This document shows positions 1 through 6,263 of a DNA stretch of 8,396 nucleotides, piece after piece. Source of the stretch: Candidatus Atribacteria bacterium. GTDB taxonomy: Bacteria > Atribacterota > Atribacteria > Atribacterales > Atribacteraceae. Below the pieces are notes generated by a model. The model did not search any database and had not been told where the DNA came from. It worked only from the letters and a program-made list of their open reading frames with translations. The stretch's first letter is position 1, and every line of letters starts with the position of its first letter. The position numbers and the translations under genes were made by a program. The stretch lies in assembly GCA_026390275.1 (NCBI GenBank), contig JAPLGF010000154.1:1-8396 (forward strand), written 5' to 3'.

Positions 1-233
1 AAAGCCGTAAGAAAAATTTCATAAACACCCTATTTAACCGGTACGGCAAGAAGTCTCCCACCTTTTAGGTGGGGGATGAATTGCCGTTCGACTTCTAAAT
101 ATCGCCATGGTATAGTCTTTTGCAGAGAACCGTTGGGCGAACGGGGATAGCTCGGTAATCATATCGGCTCTGCCGGTACATCCCAAGAAGCCCCCACCTC
201 TAAGCGTTAGCGTAGGTGGTGGGAGTACGTCAC
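1..233 (+). mobile_element. right-end remnant of a TnpB-type IS200/IS605-like element
   Basis: This looks like the 3' end of a TnpB-carrying IS200/IS605 (or related) transposon; the rest lies left of the window. Direct observations: a hairpin at 54-76 (10-bp stem, 3-base loop) and a second at 191-223 whose arms CCCCCACCT and AGGTGGTGGG pair with one bulged T, followed by GAGTACGTCAC ending at 233. A CCCCCACC hairpin followed by a short GTCAC-type tail is characteristic, from memory, of right ends of TnpB elements. One forward frame stays open from base 3 to a TAG at 66-68 and could be the tail of tnpB, but these 21 residues are not diagnostic, so no CDS is called. The exact right boundary (about 233) is inferred. 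No transposase motif, tnpA or left end is visible, so whether the element is intact is unknown. Confidence 0.6.
44..233 (+). ncRNA. candidate TnpB omega (guide) RNA scaffold
   Basis: TnpB nucleases use an RNA made from the 3' end of their own transcript; the scaffold ends at the element's right end and the guide is the flanking host DNA. This stretch can be folded by hand into such a scaffold. CGGCAA (44-49) pairs with TTGCCG (81-86) around the 54-76 hairpin. GCAGAG (122-127) pairs with CTCTGC (168-173). CCGTT (130-134) pairs with AACGG (140-144). The terminal hairpin is 191-223. AGAAGTC (49-55) can also pair with GACTTCT (90-96), a possible pseudoknot or alternative fold. The guide, if the RNA is made, would start at about 234 (ATGCCCAATAAGCCCC). 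The 5' end is not defined, and without the tnpB gene in view the assignment rests on structure and end-motif resemblance. Confidence 0.5.
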
Positions 234-501
234 ATGCCCAATAAGCCCCTGATTTTGATTCGGATGGAGGTTTCCCTCCCCCTTCCTCGAAAAATAGAGG
301 GGCTCTACGGGCTTCCTATCACGCGGTTGATGGGCGTGGACTCGGAAAAGAAAGGGTGAGACAACTCATCCATGCCATCAGTTCACTGATCTTTTTATCT
401 CCTTTATCCAATTCTGCAGACAGTGTCTGCAGAATTCACTGATACGCCCCATACTTTTCCGATTCCAAAAGAAAGTACTTTTAGAACCTTACCCGAAGTT
501 A
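234..501. other. gene-free stretch with unexplained foldable segment
   Basis: I see no credible reading frame on either strand of these 268 bases. The first part can fold densely. Bases 233-240 pair with 331-338 (8 bp, one G-U). AAGCCC (243-248) pairs with GGGCTT (309-314). GGAGG (266-270) pairs with CCTCC (275-279). CCTC (285-288) pairs with GAGG (297-300). A 7-bp hairpin with an ACAA loop lies at 354-371. CACGC (320-324)/GCGTG (334-338) is a competing hairpin. The second part carries the palindrome listed separately. It may be relic mobile-element DNA, an unknown RNA, or decayed sequence; I cannot tell which. Confidence 0.35.
410..436. repeat. perfect 13-bp inverted repeat flanked by 9-bp direct repeats
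   Basis: AATTCTGCAGACA (410-422) is followed by one base and then its exact reverse complement TGTCTGCAGAATT (424-436). The nonamer TTCACTGAT occurs at 382-390 and again at 435-443, overlapping the right arm. There is no T-tract after the palindrome in either direction, so it does not look like an intrinsic terminator. An operator, a recombination or nicking site, or the tip of a small element are all possible. Confidence 0.8.
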
Positions 502-612
502 TTAAAAATCGGTGAATTCAGTCACGCCAACGCTGGGCAGATGAACTTCTATCTCAACTACCTGAAGGATAAAGAGAAACTTCCGGAGGAAAATGACCCG
601 GTGGGTTTCATC
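502..612 (+). pseudogene. YhcG/DUF1016-family PD-(D/E)XK nuclease fragment
   Basis: The plus-strand frame through 502-612 reads LKIGEFSHANAGQMNFYLNY and continues into KDKEKLPEENDPVGFI. This matches, from memory, the conserved C-terminal nuclease domain of the YhcG/DUF1016 family, in which a D/E-L-K-x-G segment is followed by an invariant GQM-x-FYLNY block and a PE-x-x-x-P-x-G-x-I-L-C segment. Only about 37 codons are recognisable. Upstream codons in the same frame do not resemble the family, the acidic residue normally before Leu-Lys is replaced by Leu, and after Phe-Ile the frame departs into unrelated residues before a stop at 655-657. No start codon or ribosome site is evident. It is therefore a truncated relic of a gene often found in mobile or defence-type regions, its right edge lying just beside the glmS stop codon. 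Confidence 0.7.
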
Positions 613-617
613 CACAA

Positions 618-2438
618 TCACTCCACTGTTACGCTTTTAGCTAAATTTCTTGGCTGATCGACATCGGATCCTTTTTCCAAGGCAACGTAATAGGCAAAGA
701 GCTGCAGAGGAATGATCATCAAAAGGGGAACAAGATACTTGTTGGTATCGGTGATGGTTATAACCTGTTCGACGAGGGGGATCTCTCCCCAGTGATCCGG
801 ATGTGAAACGACAATAACCTTCCCTTTTCTGGCTTTGATTTCTTCGATGTTTCCCAGTGTTTTGGCACCGGCTATTCCCTTCCCCAGGAGGACCACGCTG
901 ATCACATCGGGTTCGATGAGGGCGATGGGTCCGTGCTTCATTTCTCCAGCACTCAACCCTTCCGCATGGAGGTAGGAGACTTCTTTGAGTTTCAATGCCC
1001 CTTCCAGAGCAAGTGGATAACATACTCCCCGCCCCAAATAGAGGAAGTCGTGATAAAGATAATACTGGCGAGCGAGCTCGTGAATAGTTGCCGAGTTTTT
1101 GAGCAGATCGTTCATTTGGCGGGGAAGGGCAAGAAGAGATTGAATATGGGTGGAAAGTAGCTGGTTCCCAATGGTCGTTCGCTGTTGGGCTAAATAGAGA
1201 GACAGCAAGAACAAGACCGCCAGTTGACAGCTAAAGGCTTTGGTGGAAGCCACTCCAATTTCCACTCCAGCCCTGGTATAAAGAGTACGGTCTGAAATCC
1301 GGGTTAGAGTCGTCCCCATTCCATTACAGATCGAAAGGACCATAGCTTGTCTTTCCCTCGCCAGGCGAGCAGCCGCCAGGGTATCGGCGGTTTCTCCGGA
1401 TTGGGAGATGCAGAGAACCAAGGTTTTCTCATCAATCAACGGGTCACGGTAGCGAAATTCAGACGCGTAATCAACTTCCACCGGAACCCTGGCCAGTTGT
1501 TCGATCATATACTTTCCAATCATCCCGGCATGGCAGGCGGTCCCACAGGCGATGATAACGATCCGCTCCACCGTACCAAGGGCAAAACCTTCGAGTTCAT
1601 CAAATCGTACCCGTCCATTAACCAAATCCCACCGTCCCAGTAAAGTATCCTCCAACGCCTGGGGCTGTTCATGGATCTCTTTGAGCATAAAATGTTTGTA
1701 TCCGCCCTTTTCAGCAGTCAGTGGGTCCCAGGGAATTTGAACGACCGTTGCCTGGGTCTTCTGCTTTCCGTAAAAATCAACAATTTCCCAGGAGTTGGGA
1801 GTGATCCGGGTAATATCGCCATCATCCAGAAAAACCACCTTCCGGGTTTTGTCCAAAAATGCCGGGATGTCCGAAGCCAGAAAATTCTCATTCTCACCTA
1901 CCCCCAACACCAAAGGATTGAACATCCTTACCCCATAGAGGGTATCCGGCTCTTCTTGAAATAGGATACATAAAGCATAGGAACCCTGAAGCTTTATCAC
2001 GGTCTTTTGAATTCGCTGAAGAGGAGCGCCTCCTCCTTCCAGGAGATGGGCGACCACCTCACTATCGGTCTCGGACAAAAACACATGTCCGATGTCTTCA
2101 AGCTCTTTCCGCAACTGCCGATAGTTTTCAATGATACCATTGTGAACTACTGCAATCCGTTGTCGACAATCCAGATGGGGATGAGCTTTCTTTTCAGAAG
2201 GTACCCCATGGGTTGCCCAGCGAGTATGTCCGATTCCCCATCGTGATAACGTCGGGTTTTCCTGGCACAGCGCTTCCAGTCCGGCAATCTTCCCTGTTCT
2301 CCGGAAAGTAACCATACACCCATCTTCCACCACCGCAATTCCTGCCGAATCATAGCCTCGATATTCTAAGCGCTTCAATCCATCTAACAACACAGGCATT
2401 GCAACTTTTTCTCCAACATAGCCAATGATGCCACACAT
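618..2438 (-). CDS. glmS: glutamine--fructose-6-phosphate aminotransferase (isomerizing)
   Basis: GlmS makes glucosamine-6-phosphate from fructose-6-phosphate and glutamine, the first step towards UDP-GlcNAc for peptidoglycan and other cell-envelope glycans; it is a cytosolic dimer. The 606-residue product matches the usual length (about 609). The N-terminal class-II glutaminase domain starts MCGIIGYVG, with Cys2 becoming the N-terminal nucleophile, RGYDS at 27-31, GHTRWATHG at 70-78 and HNGIIENY at 99-106. Two SIS domains follow: CGT at 298-300, SQSGETADT at 345-353 and AGVEIGVASTKAF at 390-402, then EGLSAGEMKHGP at 493-504. The C-terminus DVDQPRNLAKSVTVE is the canonical tail. An in-frame ATG lies 55 codons upstream, but the extension is low-complexity and not family-like, whereas the chosen ATG makes Cys2 the catalytic residue and has an AGGGTGA ribosome site 7 bases upstream. 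The gene is monocistronic here and faces the YhcG relic. Confidence 0.97.
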   Translation of the reverse strand: MCGIIGYVGEKVAMPVLLDGLKRLEYRGYDSAGIAVVEDGCMVTFRRTGKIAGLEALCQENPTLSRWGIGHTRWATHGVPSEKKAHPHLDCRQRIAVVHNGIIENYRQLRKELEDIGHVFLSETDSEVVAHLLEGGGAPLQRIQKTVIKLQGSYALCILFQEEPDTLYGVRMFNPLVLGVGENENFLASDIPAFLDKTRKVVFLDDGDITRITPNSWEIVDFYGKQKTQATVVQIPWDPLTAEKGGYKHFMLKEIHEQPQALEDTLLGRWDLVNGRVRFDELEGFALGTVERIVIIACGTACHAGMIGKYMIEQLARVPVEVDYASEFRYRDPLIDEKTLVLCISQSGETADTLAAARLARERQAMVLSICNGMGTTLTRISDRTLYTRAGVEIGVASTKAFSCQLAVLFLLSLYLAQQRTTIGNQLLSTHIQSLLALPRQMNDLLKNSATIHELARQYYLYHDFLYLGRGVCYPLALEGALKLKEVSYLHAEGLSAGEMKHGPIALIEPDVISVVLLGKGIAGAKTLGNIEEIKARKGKVIVVSHPDHWGEIPLVEQVITITDTNKYLVPLLMIIPLQLFAYYVALEKGSDVDQPRNLAKSVTVE

Positions 2439-2445
2439 ACGGATA

Positions 2446-2452
2446 TCACCCT
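2446..2452 (-). promoter_or_regulatory. glmS ribosome binding site
   Basis: On the minus strand AGGGTGA lies 7 bases before the ATG at 2438. It supports that start over the upstream in-frame ATG at 2603. Confidence 0.75.
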
Positions 2453-2848
2453 TTTCATGAAATTCACTGGTTCGTTTTCTATGATAATACATTGAGAACA
2501 TAAAATGGGAAAATAAAACAAAGAGGGAATGGAAGGTATTGATGTCGTTCGATCCTCTCTTCTTTTTTGAAACTCGATGAGCAGGGGCAATTTCACTATT
2601 CATTCACCACACTCCACCACAGAGACAATAACGATCCCTCTGATAAGAATCTTTTTGAGAAAAGACCGCTCATTTTTTATATCTTTCTCAAAGTGAGGGG
2701 GGTGACATTTTCATAGAACATTGACACAAGAATAAAACAACAATGCAAAAGAGAAGTGGCCATGATGCCTCATTTAAAAATCTTGATGAAAGGAGATTTG
2801 TTACTTCAATTTAATTCTATACCAAATTTAGAGGATTTAATTTGCTGG

Positions 2849-2878
2849 CTAACATTTGTGGTGAATGTGAGATACAAT
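2849..2878 (+). promoter_or_regulatory. possible sigma70-type promoter of ilvE
   Basis: CTAACA (2849-2854, four of six to consensus) is followed after 18 bases by TACAAT (2873-2878, five of six). This would start transcription near 2885 and give a leader of about 30 bases containing the GGGAG ribosome site at 2901-2905. Confidence 0.4.
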
Positions 2879-2913
2879 ACCAAACAAAGACAAAATGATT
2901 GGGAGTGTGTTCA

Positions 2914-3828
2914 ATGCAGGAATTGTTATCAATCTGGATGAATGGAGAAATCGTTGATTGGAAGGCAGCCACGACTCATGTTCTCACCCATGCTCTCCAT
3001 TATGGGACGGCGATTTTTGAAGGGTTACGCTGTTATAAAACCGTCAATGGACCGGCTGCTTTTCGACTGAAAGAACATGTACAAAGACTGTTTGATTCGG
3101 CGCGTATCATCAAGATGGATATTCCTTACTCCCAGAAAGAAATTCATCGTGCGGTTCTGGATACCATCCTGGCTAATAAAGTCGATGAATGTTATGTACG
3201 ACCGCTGGTATACCGGGGATATGGAGAAATGGGAGTTGATCCCACTGGTTGCGAAGTGATGGCGATCATTGCCGCCTGGAAATGGGGTGCCTACATGGGG
3301 GAAAAGGGAATCGAGCATGGAATCCGGGCAAAAATATCCTCTTATACCCGAAATTCTGTGAATGCCAGCTCTCCCCACGCCAAGACCAGCGCCAATTACT
3401 TGAATTCTGCCCTGGCCAAAATGGAAGCCAAAGAACTGGGATATGATGAAGCCATCCTCCTGGATATGCATGGATTCGTCTCGGAAGGGAGTGGTGAGAA
3501 CATTTTCTGTGTCAAAAACGGGGTCATTATTACTCCTCACCCCTATTCCATTCTTTTAGGGATCACCCGCGATACCGTGATGCGTCTGGCTCTGGATGCG
3601 GATTATGATGTGCGGGAGACGCTCTGTACGCGGGATGACCTGTATGTTGCCGACGAGGTGTTCTTTACCGGGACCGCGGCCGAAATCACCCCGGTGGTGG
3701 AAATTGACGGACGTAAGGTCGGAAACGGGAAACCCGGGCCCATCACTCGCCAGCTCCAGCAGACCTTTTTCCGGGTGGTTCGGGGTGAAGAGAAAGCCTA
3801 TGAGGAATGGTTGGATTATCTTTGCTGA
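2914..3828 (+). CDS. ilvE: branched-chain amino acid aminotransferase
   Basis: IlvE is a fold-type IV PLP enzyme that exchanges the amino group between glutamate and the 2-oxo acids of leucine, isoleucine and valine in the cytosol. The 304-residue product is close to the usual length (about 309). Visible family features are the N-terminal block IWMNGEIVDW at 7-16, THALHYGTAIFEGLRCY at 25-41, YVRPLVYRGYGEMGV at 94-108, and HAKTSANYLNS at 155-165 with Lys157 as the likely PLP lysine. Further on are DMHGFVSEGSGENIF at 184-198, LGITRD at 215-220 and DEVFFTGTAAEITPV at 247-261. The ATG at 2914 is chosen because GGGAG lies 8 bases upstream and the length fits; a TTG at 2899 and an ATG at 2938 are alternatives. 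D-amino-acid aminotransferase and ADC lyase belong to the same fold, but the motif order and length fit IlvE best. The next gene starts 11 bases after its stop. Confidence 0.95.
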   Translation: MQELLSIWMNGEIVDWKAATTHVLTHALHYGTAIFEGLRCYKTVNGPAAFRLKEHVQRLFDSARIIKMDIPYSQKEIHRAVLDTILANKVDECYVRPLVYRGYGEMGVDPTGCEVMAIIAAWKWGAYMGEKGIEHGIRAKISSYTRNSVNASSPHAKTSANYLNSALAKMEAKELGYDEAILLDMHGFVSEGSGENIFCVKNGVIITPHPYSILLGITRDTVMRLALDADYDVRETLCTRDDLYVADEVFFTGTAAEITPVVEIDGRKVGNGKPGPITRQLQQTFFRVVRGEEKAYEEWLDYLC

Positions 3829-3839
3829 GGAGGGACACC

Positions 3840-4190
3840 ATGTCAACTCAACCAGGGGAATTTTTTCCAGAATATCGGGAGCAGCTGAAAAAACTAAAAG
3901 AAGAAGCACCGGCTACTCTGGAGGGATTCAATCGTTTCTATCGGCAGATTATGTCGGAGGGAGTATTGGATCCGAAGATAAAAGAACTCATTACCTTGGG
4001 AATTGGAGTTGCTATTCACTGTGAAAATTGTATCATGTTACACACCAGAGGAGCTCTCAAAGCCGGTGCCAGCCGGGAAGAAGTGCTCGAAGCAGCCGCG
4101 GTGGGAGTGGTCATGGGAGGAGGACCGGCTTTTACCTTTCTCCCGTTGGTGATTAAAACGATCGAGGCGGTGGAAGAAAAACAGCTCTGA
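3840..4190 (+). CDS. carboxymuconolactone decarboxylase / AhpD-like family protein
   Basis: This is a small all-helical protein of 116 residues with the AhpD-type active-site pattern: Glu49 in KELITLG, then HCENC with Cys61 and Cys64, and His68 in IMLHTRG. Glu-Cys-x-x-Cys-x3-His is the proton-relay and redox centre of AhpD-like proteins, so a thiol peroxidase or disulphide-reductase role is more likely than true carboxymuconolactone decarboxylation; the substrate cannot be read from sequence. The following segment (EEVLEAAAVGVVMGGGPAF, 81-99) is the usual second helix pair. The ATG at 3840 is preceded by GAGGAGGG 6 bases away, so the start is firm; a reading frame beginning earlier at 3807 overlaps ilvE and is not needed. 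It sits 11 bases after ilvE on the same strand and is probably co-transcribed with it. A metabolic link to branched-chain amino acids is only suggested by this position. Confidence 0.9.
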   Translation: MSTQPGEFFPEYREQLKKLKEEAPATLEGFNRFYRQIMSEGVLDPKIKELITLGIGVAIHCENCIMLHTRGALKAGASREEVLEAAAVGVVMGGGPAFTFLPLVIKTIEAVEEKQL

Positions 4191-4202
4191 GGAAACTCTT
4201 TC

Positions 4203-4261
4203 ATCCCGGGGAACCCTCAGTTCCGGTAGATCAGGCGAAATGAGGCGGGGGTTACCGGGAT
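4203..4261. terminator. fold-back hairpin in convergent spacer, possible bidirectional terminator
   Basis: ATCCCGG (4203-4209) pairs with CCGGGAT (4255-4261); inside it AACC (4212-4215) can pair with GGTT (4250-4253), or CCTCA (4215-4219) with TGAGG (4241-4245). It lies between the ends of the AhpD-like gene and hflC, where a shared terminator is expected. There is no clear U-tract on either side, so it is either a weak intrinsic terminator or an mRNA 3'-end stabilising structure. Confidence 0.4.
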
Positions 4262-4274
4262 CATTCCTCATCCC

Positions 4275-5174
4275 TTATTGAGAAGCAGAGGTGGGAGGGG
4301 GATTCTCCTGCTGGGATTGTCTCAGATATCGGAGGAACTCCGATTCCGGGGTCAGAACCAGGACATCTTTGTCAGTAAACGAACTTTGATACGTCTCCAG
4401 TGTTTTCAGGAAGGTGTAAAATTCCGGATTCTGTTTATACGCTCCCGCATAAATGCGGAGAGCCTGTGCCTCTCCTTCTCCCCGAAGGATCTTGGCCTGC
4501 TTGTCCGCTTCTGCCAGGATGAGGGTTTTCTCTTTGTTGGTTTCGGCCTTCAGCTTGATGGCTTCTTCCTGTCCTTCGGAGCGATATTGCTTGGCCTGTC
4601 TCTCCCGTTCAGTCTTCATCCGCTGAAAGACCGCTTCTTCGTTTTGCTGGGGAAGATCGGCCCGTTTGATTCCGACATCAACAATCTGAATGCCAAATGC
4701 CAGGGCTTTTTGATTGGAATTTTTCGTGACCACATCCATGACCTTTCTTCTTTCTTTGGAAACCAGGTCAAAGAGAGCGATTTTTCCGATCTCGGACCGC
4801 AGCTCGGAATAAACGATGTCATCGATTCGGGAGAGGGCACCCGACTCGCTAACCACTGTTTGGAGGAAGCGGAGAGGATCGACAATACTCCAGCGTACAT
4901 AGTTATCGATCACCAGGGTCTTTTTATCCTGGGTGATCACTTCTTCTGGAGGGGAGTCATAATCAAGGATTCTTTTTTCAAAGGTATAGACCACCTGAAG
5001 CGGATAGGGGAGCTTCAGGTGGAAACCACTCTTGGGGACCACGGAAATCGGTTTCCCAAACTGGAGAATGACTCCCTGTTCGGTCTCATCGAGGGTGTAC
5101 CAGGGTTTGATGATGGCGACCAAAATTAGGATGATGATGACAATGAAAATTTTTGTAAGAACTGTTTTATTCAT
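4275..5174 (-). CDS. hflC: HflC, SPFH-domain modulator of FtsH protease
   Basis: HflC pairs with HflK to form a large membrane-anchored cage around FtsH that restrains turnover of membrane proteins. The 299-residue product has a single N-terminal hydrophobic segment (about residues 7-23) acting as signal anchor. An SPFH/band-7 domain follows (about 24-190), including the opening DETEQGVILQFGKP at 29-42 and the VRWSIVDPLRF segment at 93-103. Next come a charged helical coiled-coil stretch rich in Glu, Lys and Ala (about 180-235) and the HflC-typical GEGEAQALRIYAGAY (232-246) leading into NPEFYTFLKTLETY. The short tail PPPTSASQ is unstructured. Its ATG overlaps the stop of hflK by four bases (ATGA), which implies translational coupling; a GGAG lies 12 bases upstream, further than usual. 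The order hflK then hflC is the standard one, but no hfq, hflX or purA neighbour is in view. Confidence 0.95.
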   Translation of the reverse strand: MNKTVLTKIFIVIIILILVAIIKPWYTLDETEQGVILQFGKPISVVPKSGFHLKLPYPLQVVYTFEKRILDYDSPPEEVITQDKKTLVIDNYVRWSIVDPLRFLQTVVSESGALSRIDDIVYSELRSEIGKIALFDLVSKERRKVMDVVTKNSNQKALAFGIQIVDVGIKRADLPQQNEEAVFQRMKTERERQAKQYRSEGQEEAIKLKAETNKEKTLILAEADKQAKILRGEGEAQALRIYAGAYKQNPEFYTFLKTLETYQSSFTDKDVLVLTPESEFLRYLRQSQQENPPPTSASQ

Positions 5175-6169
5175 GGGGGGGTGACGCTCCCATCTTTTTT
5201 CGTCAGGGGGAGGATTTTCAGGATATCCTGCGAAGAAGTGGCACTGTCAAAGACATACTTCTGTACCAGAGGAAGTATCTTTTGCATGGTTTCCAAATAC
5301 AGTCTTTTCCGGGTAATGTCCTGATTCAGTGAATATTCCCTCAGTACGCTGGTGAAACGAGCTGTTTCCCCTTCGGCCTGGCGGACGACCTGTCCCTTGA
5401 ACGCTTCGGCTTCTTTAATGATTTGCTCGGCTTGTCCCCGGGCGGCCGGAATGATTTCGCTCCGGTACCCATCGGCCTCGTTGACGAAACGTACTTTATC
5501 TTCCCGGGCGCTGGCGACATCCTTGAACGCGGAAATAACACTTTCCGGAGGTTGAACATCCTGGAGCTGTACGGCAATGATCTGGGCTCCCGATTGGTAA
5601 CGATCGAGAATCGATTGCAGGAGATCCCTGGTTTCGTCCTGGATTTTGGTTTTCCCCGAGGTGAGAACCTCGTCAATTTGCTGTTTGCCCACGATTTCCC
5701 GTAAAGCCGACTCCGATGCTTTTTTCACCGCACTATCGACATCTTTCACTTTGAAAAGAAACTTGTACGGATCGCTGATACGATACTGCACGGTATACTG
5801 GCAATTTACAATATTTTCGTCGCCAGTCAGCATGAGGGATTCTTCCGGGTAGTATTGATAGCTCTGGTACGGTCCGGGGTTAACGGTACGAAAACCGATT
5901 TCTACCCGCCTGACTTCGGTGATTTTCGGCCTGGTGACCGTTTCAAAGGGGTAGGGGAAATGGTAATGAATCCCGGGGGGAACCTGGCGGACAAATTCAC
6001 CAAAGAGCCTCACGATGCCGACTTCGTCCGGCCCCACCACATAGAGGCCGGTCAAAAGATAGAGACCCAGAACGATGACAACAGCAGCATAACCCAGCCG
6101 TTTGACAAAACGGAATATCTTGGAGTCTGAGATATTGATGATTTTTCCCGGGAACTGGTCGATATCCAT
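5171..6169 (-). CDS. hflK: HflK, SPFH-domain modulator of FtsH protease
   Basis: HflK is the partner subunit of HflC in the FtsH-regulating membrane complex. The 332-residue product has a short N-terminal cytoplasmic segment, one hydrophobic anchor at about 26-46 (GYAAVVIVLGLYLLTGLYVV) and the band-7 domain opening GPDEVGIVRLFGEF at 46-59. Next come PPGIHYHFPYPFE at 64-76 and a long charged helix towards the C-terminus. It is shorter than the 419-residue E. coli protein because it lacks the long Gly-rich N-terminal region; short versions are common outside Gammaproteobacteria. The ATG at 6169 is preceded by a weak site (AGG within GATAGGTAG). A strong minus-strand promoter lies about 95 bases upstream, with a hairpin and AT-rich leader between. 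Confidence 0.95.
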   Translation of the reverse strand: MDIDQFPGKIINISDSKIFRFVKRLGYAAVVIVLGLYLLTGLYVVGPDEVGIVRLFGEFVRQVPPGIHYHFPYPFETVTRPKITEVRRVEIGFRTVNPGPYQSYQYYPEESLMLTGDENIVNCQYTVQYRISDPYKFLFKVKDVDSAVKKASESALREIVGKQQIDEVLTSGKTKIQDETRDLLQSILDRYQSGAQIIAVQLQDVQPPESVISAFKDVASAREDKVRFVNEADGYRSEIIPAARGQAEQIIKEAEAFKGQVVRQAEGETARFTSVLREYSLNQDITRKRLYLETMQKILPLVQKYVFDSATSSQDILKILPLTKKDGSVTPP

Positions 6170-6195
6170 CTACCTATCAGCCTATGGTGTAAGAT

Positions 6196-6209
6196 TTAAT
6201 TTAAATTAA
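6196..6209. repeat. 14-bp perfect AT palindrome in the hflK leader
   Basis: TTAATTTAAATTAA at 6196-6209 is its own reverse complement. It sits inside the presumed hflK 5' untranslated region, about 27 bases before the start codon. An operator role is possible, but short AT-only palindromes also arise by chance in such leaders. Confidence 0.35.
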
Positions 6210-6220
6210 TTCAATAAGCT

Positions 6221-6258
6221 AAAAAAACAAAATAACCAGGTCAGGAACTAACCTGATT
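6221..6258 (-). terminator. hairpin plus U-tract directly after the hflK promoter, possible attenuator
   Basis: In minus-strand RNA, AAUCAGGU (6258-6251) pairs with ACCUGGUU (6241-6234): eight pairs including one G-U, with a 9-base loop. UUUUGUUUUUUU follows (6232-6221). On the plus strand the same arms carry a C-A mismatch, so the fold is better on the hflK-sense RNA. The predicted transcription start (about 6257) falls at the base of the hairpin. It could attenuate hflKC transcription, or act as a 5'-end stabilising hairpin; the stem has only three G-C pairs. Confidence 0.45.
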
Positions 6259-6263
6259 GTTCT

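Larger units (their letters stand above)
2439..2913. other. AT-rich divergent spacer between glmS and ilvE
   Basis: These 475 bases separate two genes read away from each other. I see no convincing gene: the plus-strand frame 2756-2941 runs into ilvE in another frame and resembles nothing. The spacer contains an imperfect inverted repeat, TTTGAGA (2654-2660) with TCTCAAA (2686-2692), extended inward by AAAG/CTT pairing with one bulge. A short CAGAG/CTCTG repeat lies at 2620-2642. The pentamer TGACA occurs at 2703-2707 and 2722-2726. No glmS ribozyme core and no T-box motif were found by eye. A plausible ilvE promoter is listed separately; I could not identify a convincing glmS promoter. Confidence 0.6.

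Noticed and set aside
3..68. C-terminal tail of tnpB as a CDS
   Set aside because: The frame is open to a TAG at 66-68, but 21 residues with no diagnostic motif are not enough; it is mentioned only as a possibility.
328..465. Inverted repeat pairs GGACTCGGAAAAG / CTTTTCCGATTCC and GGGCGT / ACGCCC
   Set aside because: The two pairings cross rather than nest, so they do not define a simple element or hairpin; each could be chance.
2439..2603. In-frame 55-codon N-terminal extension of glmS
   Set aside because: It would bury the catalytic Cys2 of the glutaminase domain and is not family-like; the ATG at 2438 has a good ribosome site.
2439..2755. glmS ribozyme or T-box leader in the spacer
   Set aside because: No recognisable conserved core of either was seen by eye on the appropriate strand.
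2756..2941. 61-codon plus-strand reading frame before ilvE
   Set aside because: It overlaps the ilvE start in another frame, has no clear ribosome site and no recognisable family; it lies in an AT-rich promoter region.
4278..5129. Long 283-codon reading frame antisense to hflC
   Set aside because: It mirrors the codon pattern of the clear hflC gene and its translation resembles no family.
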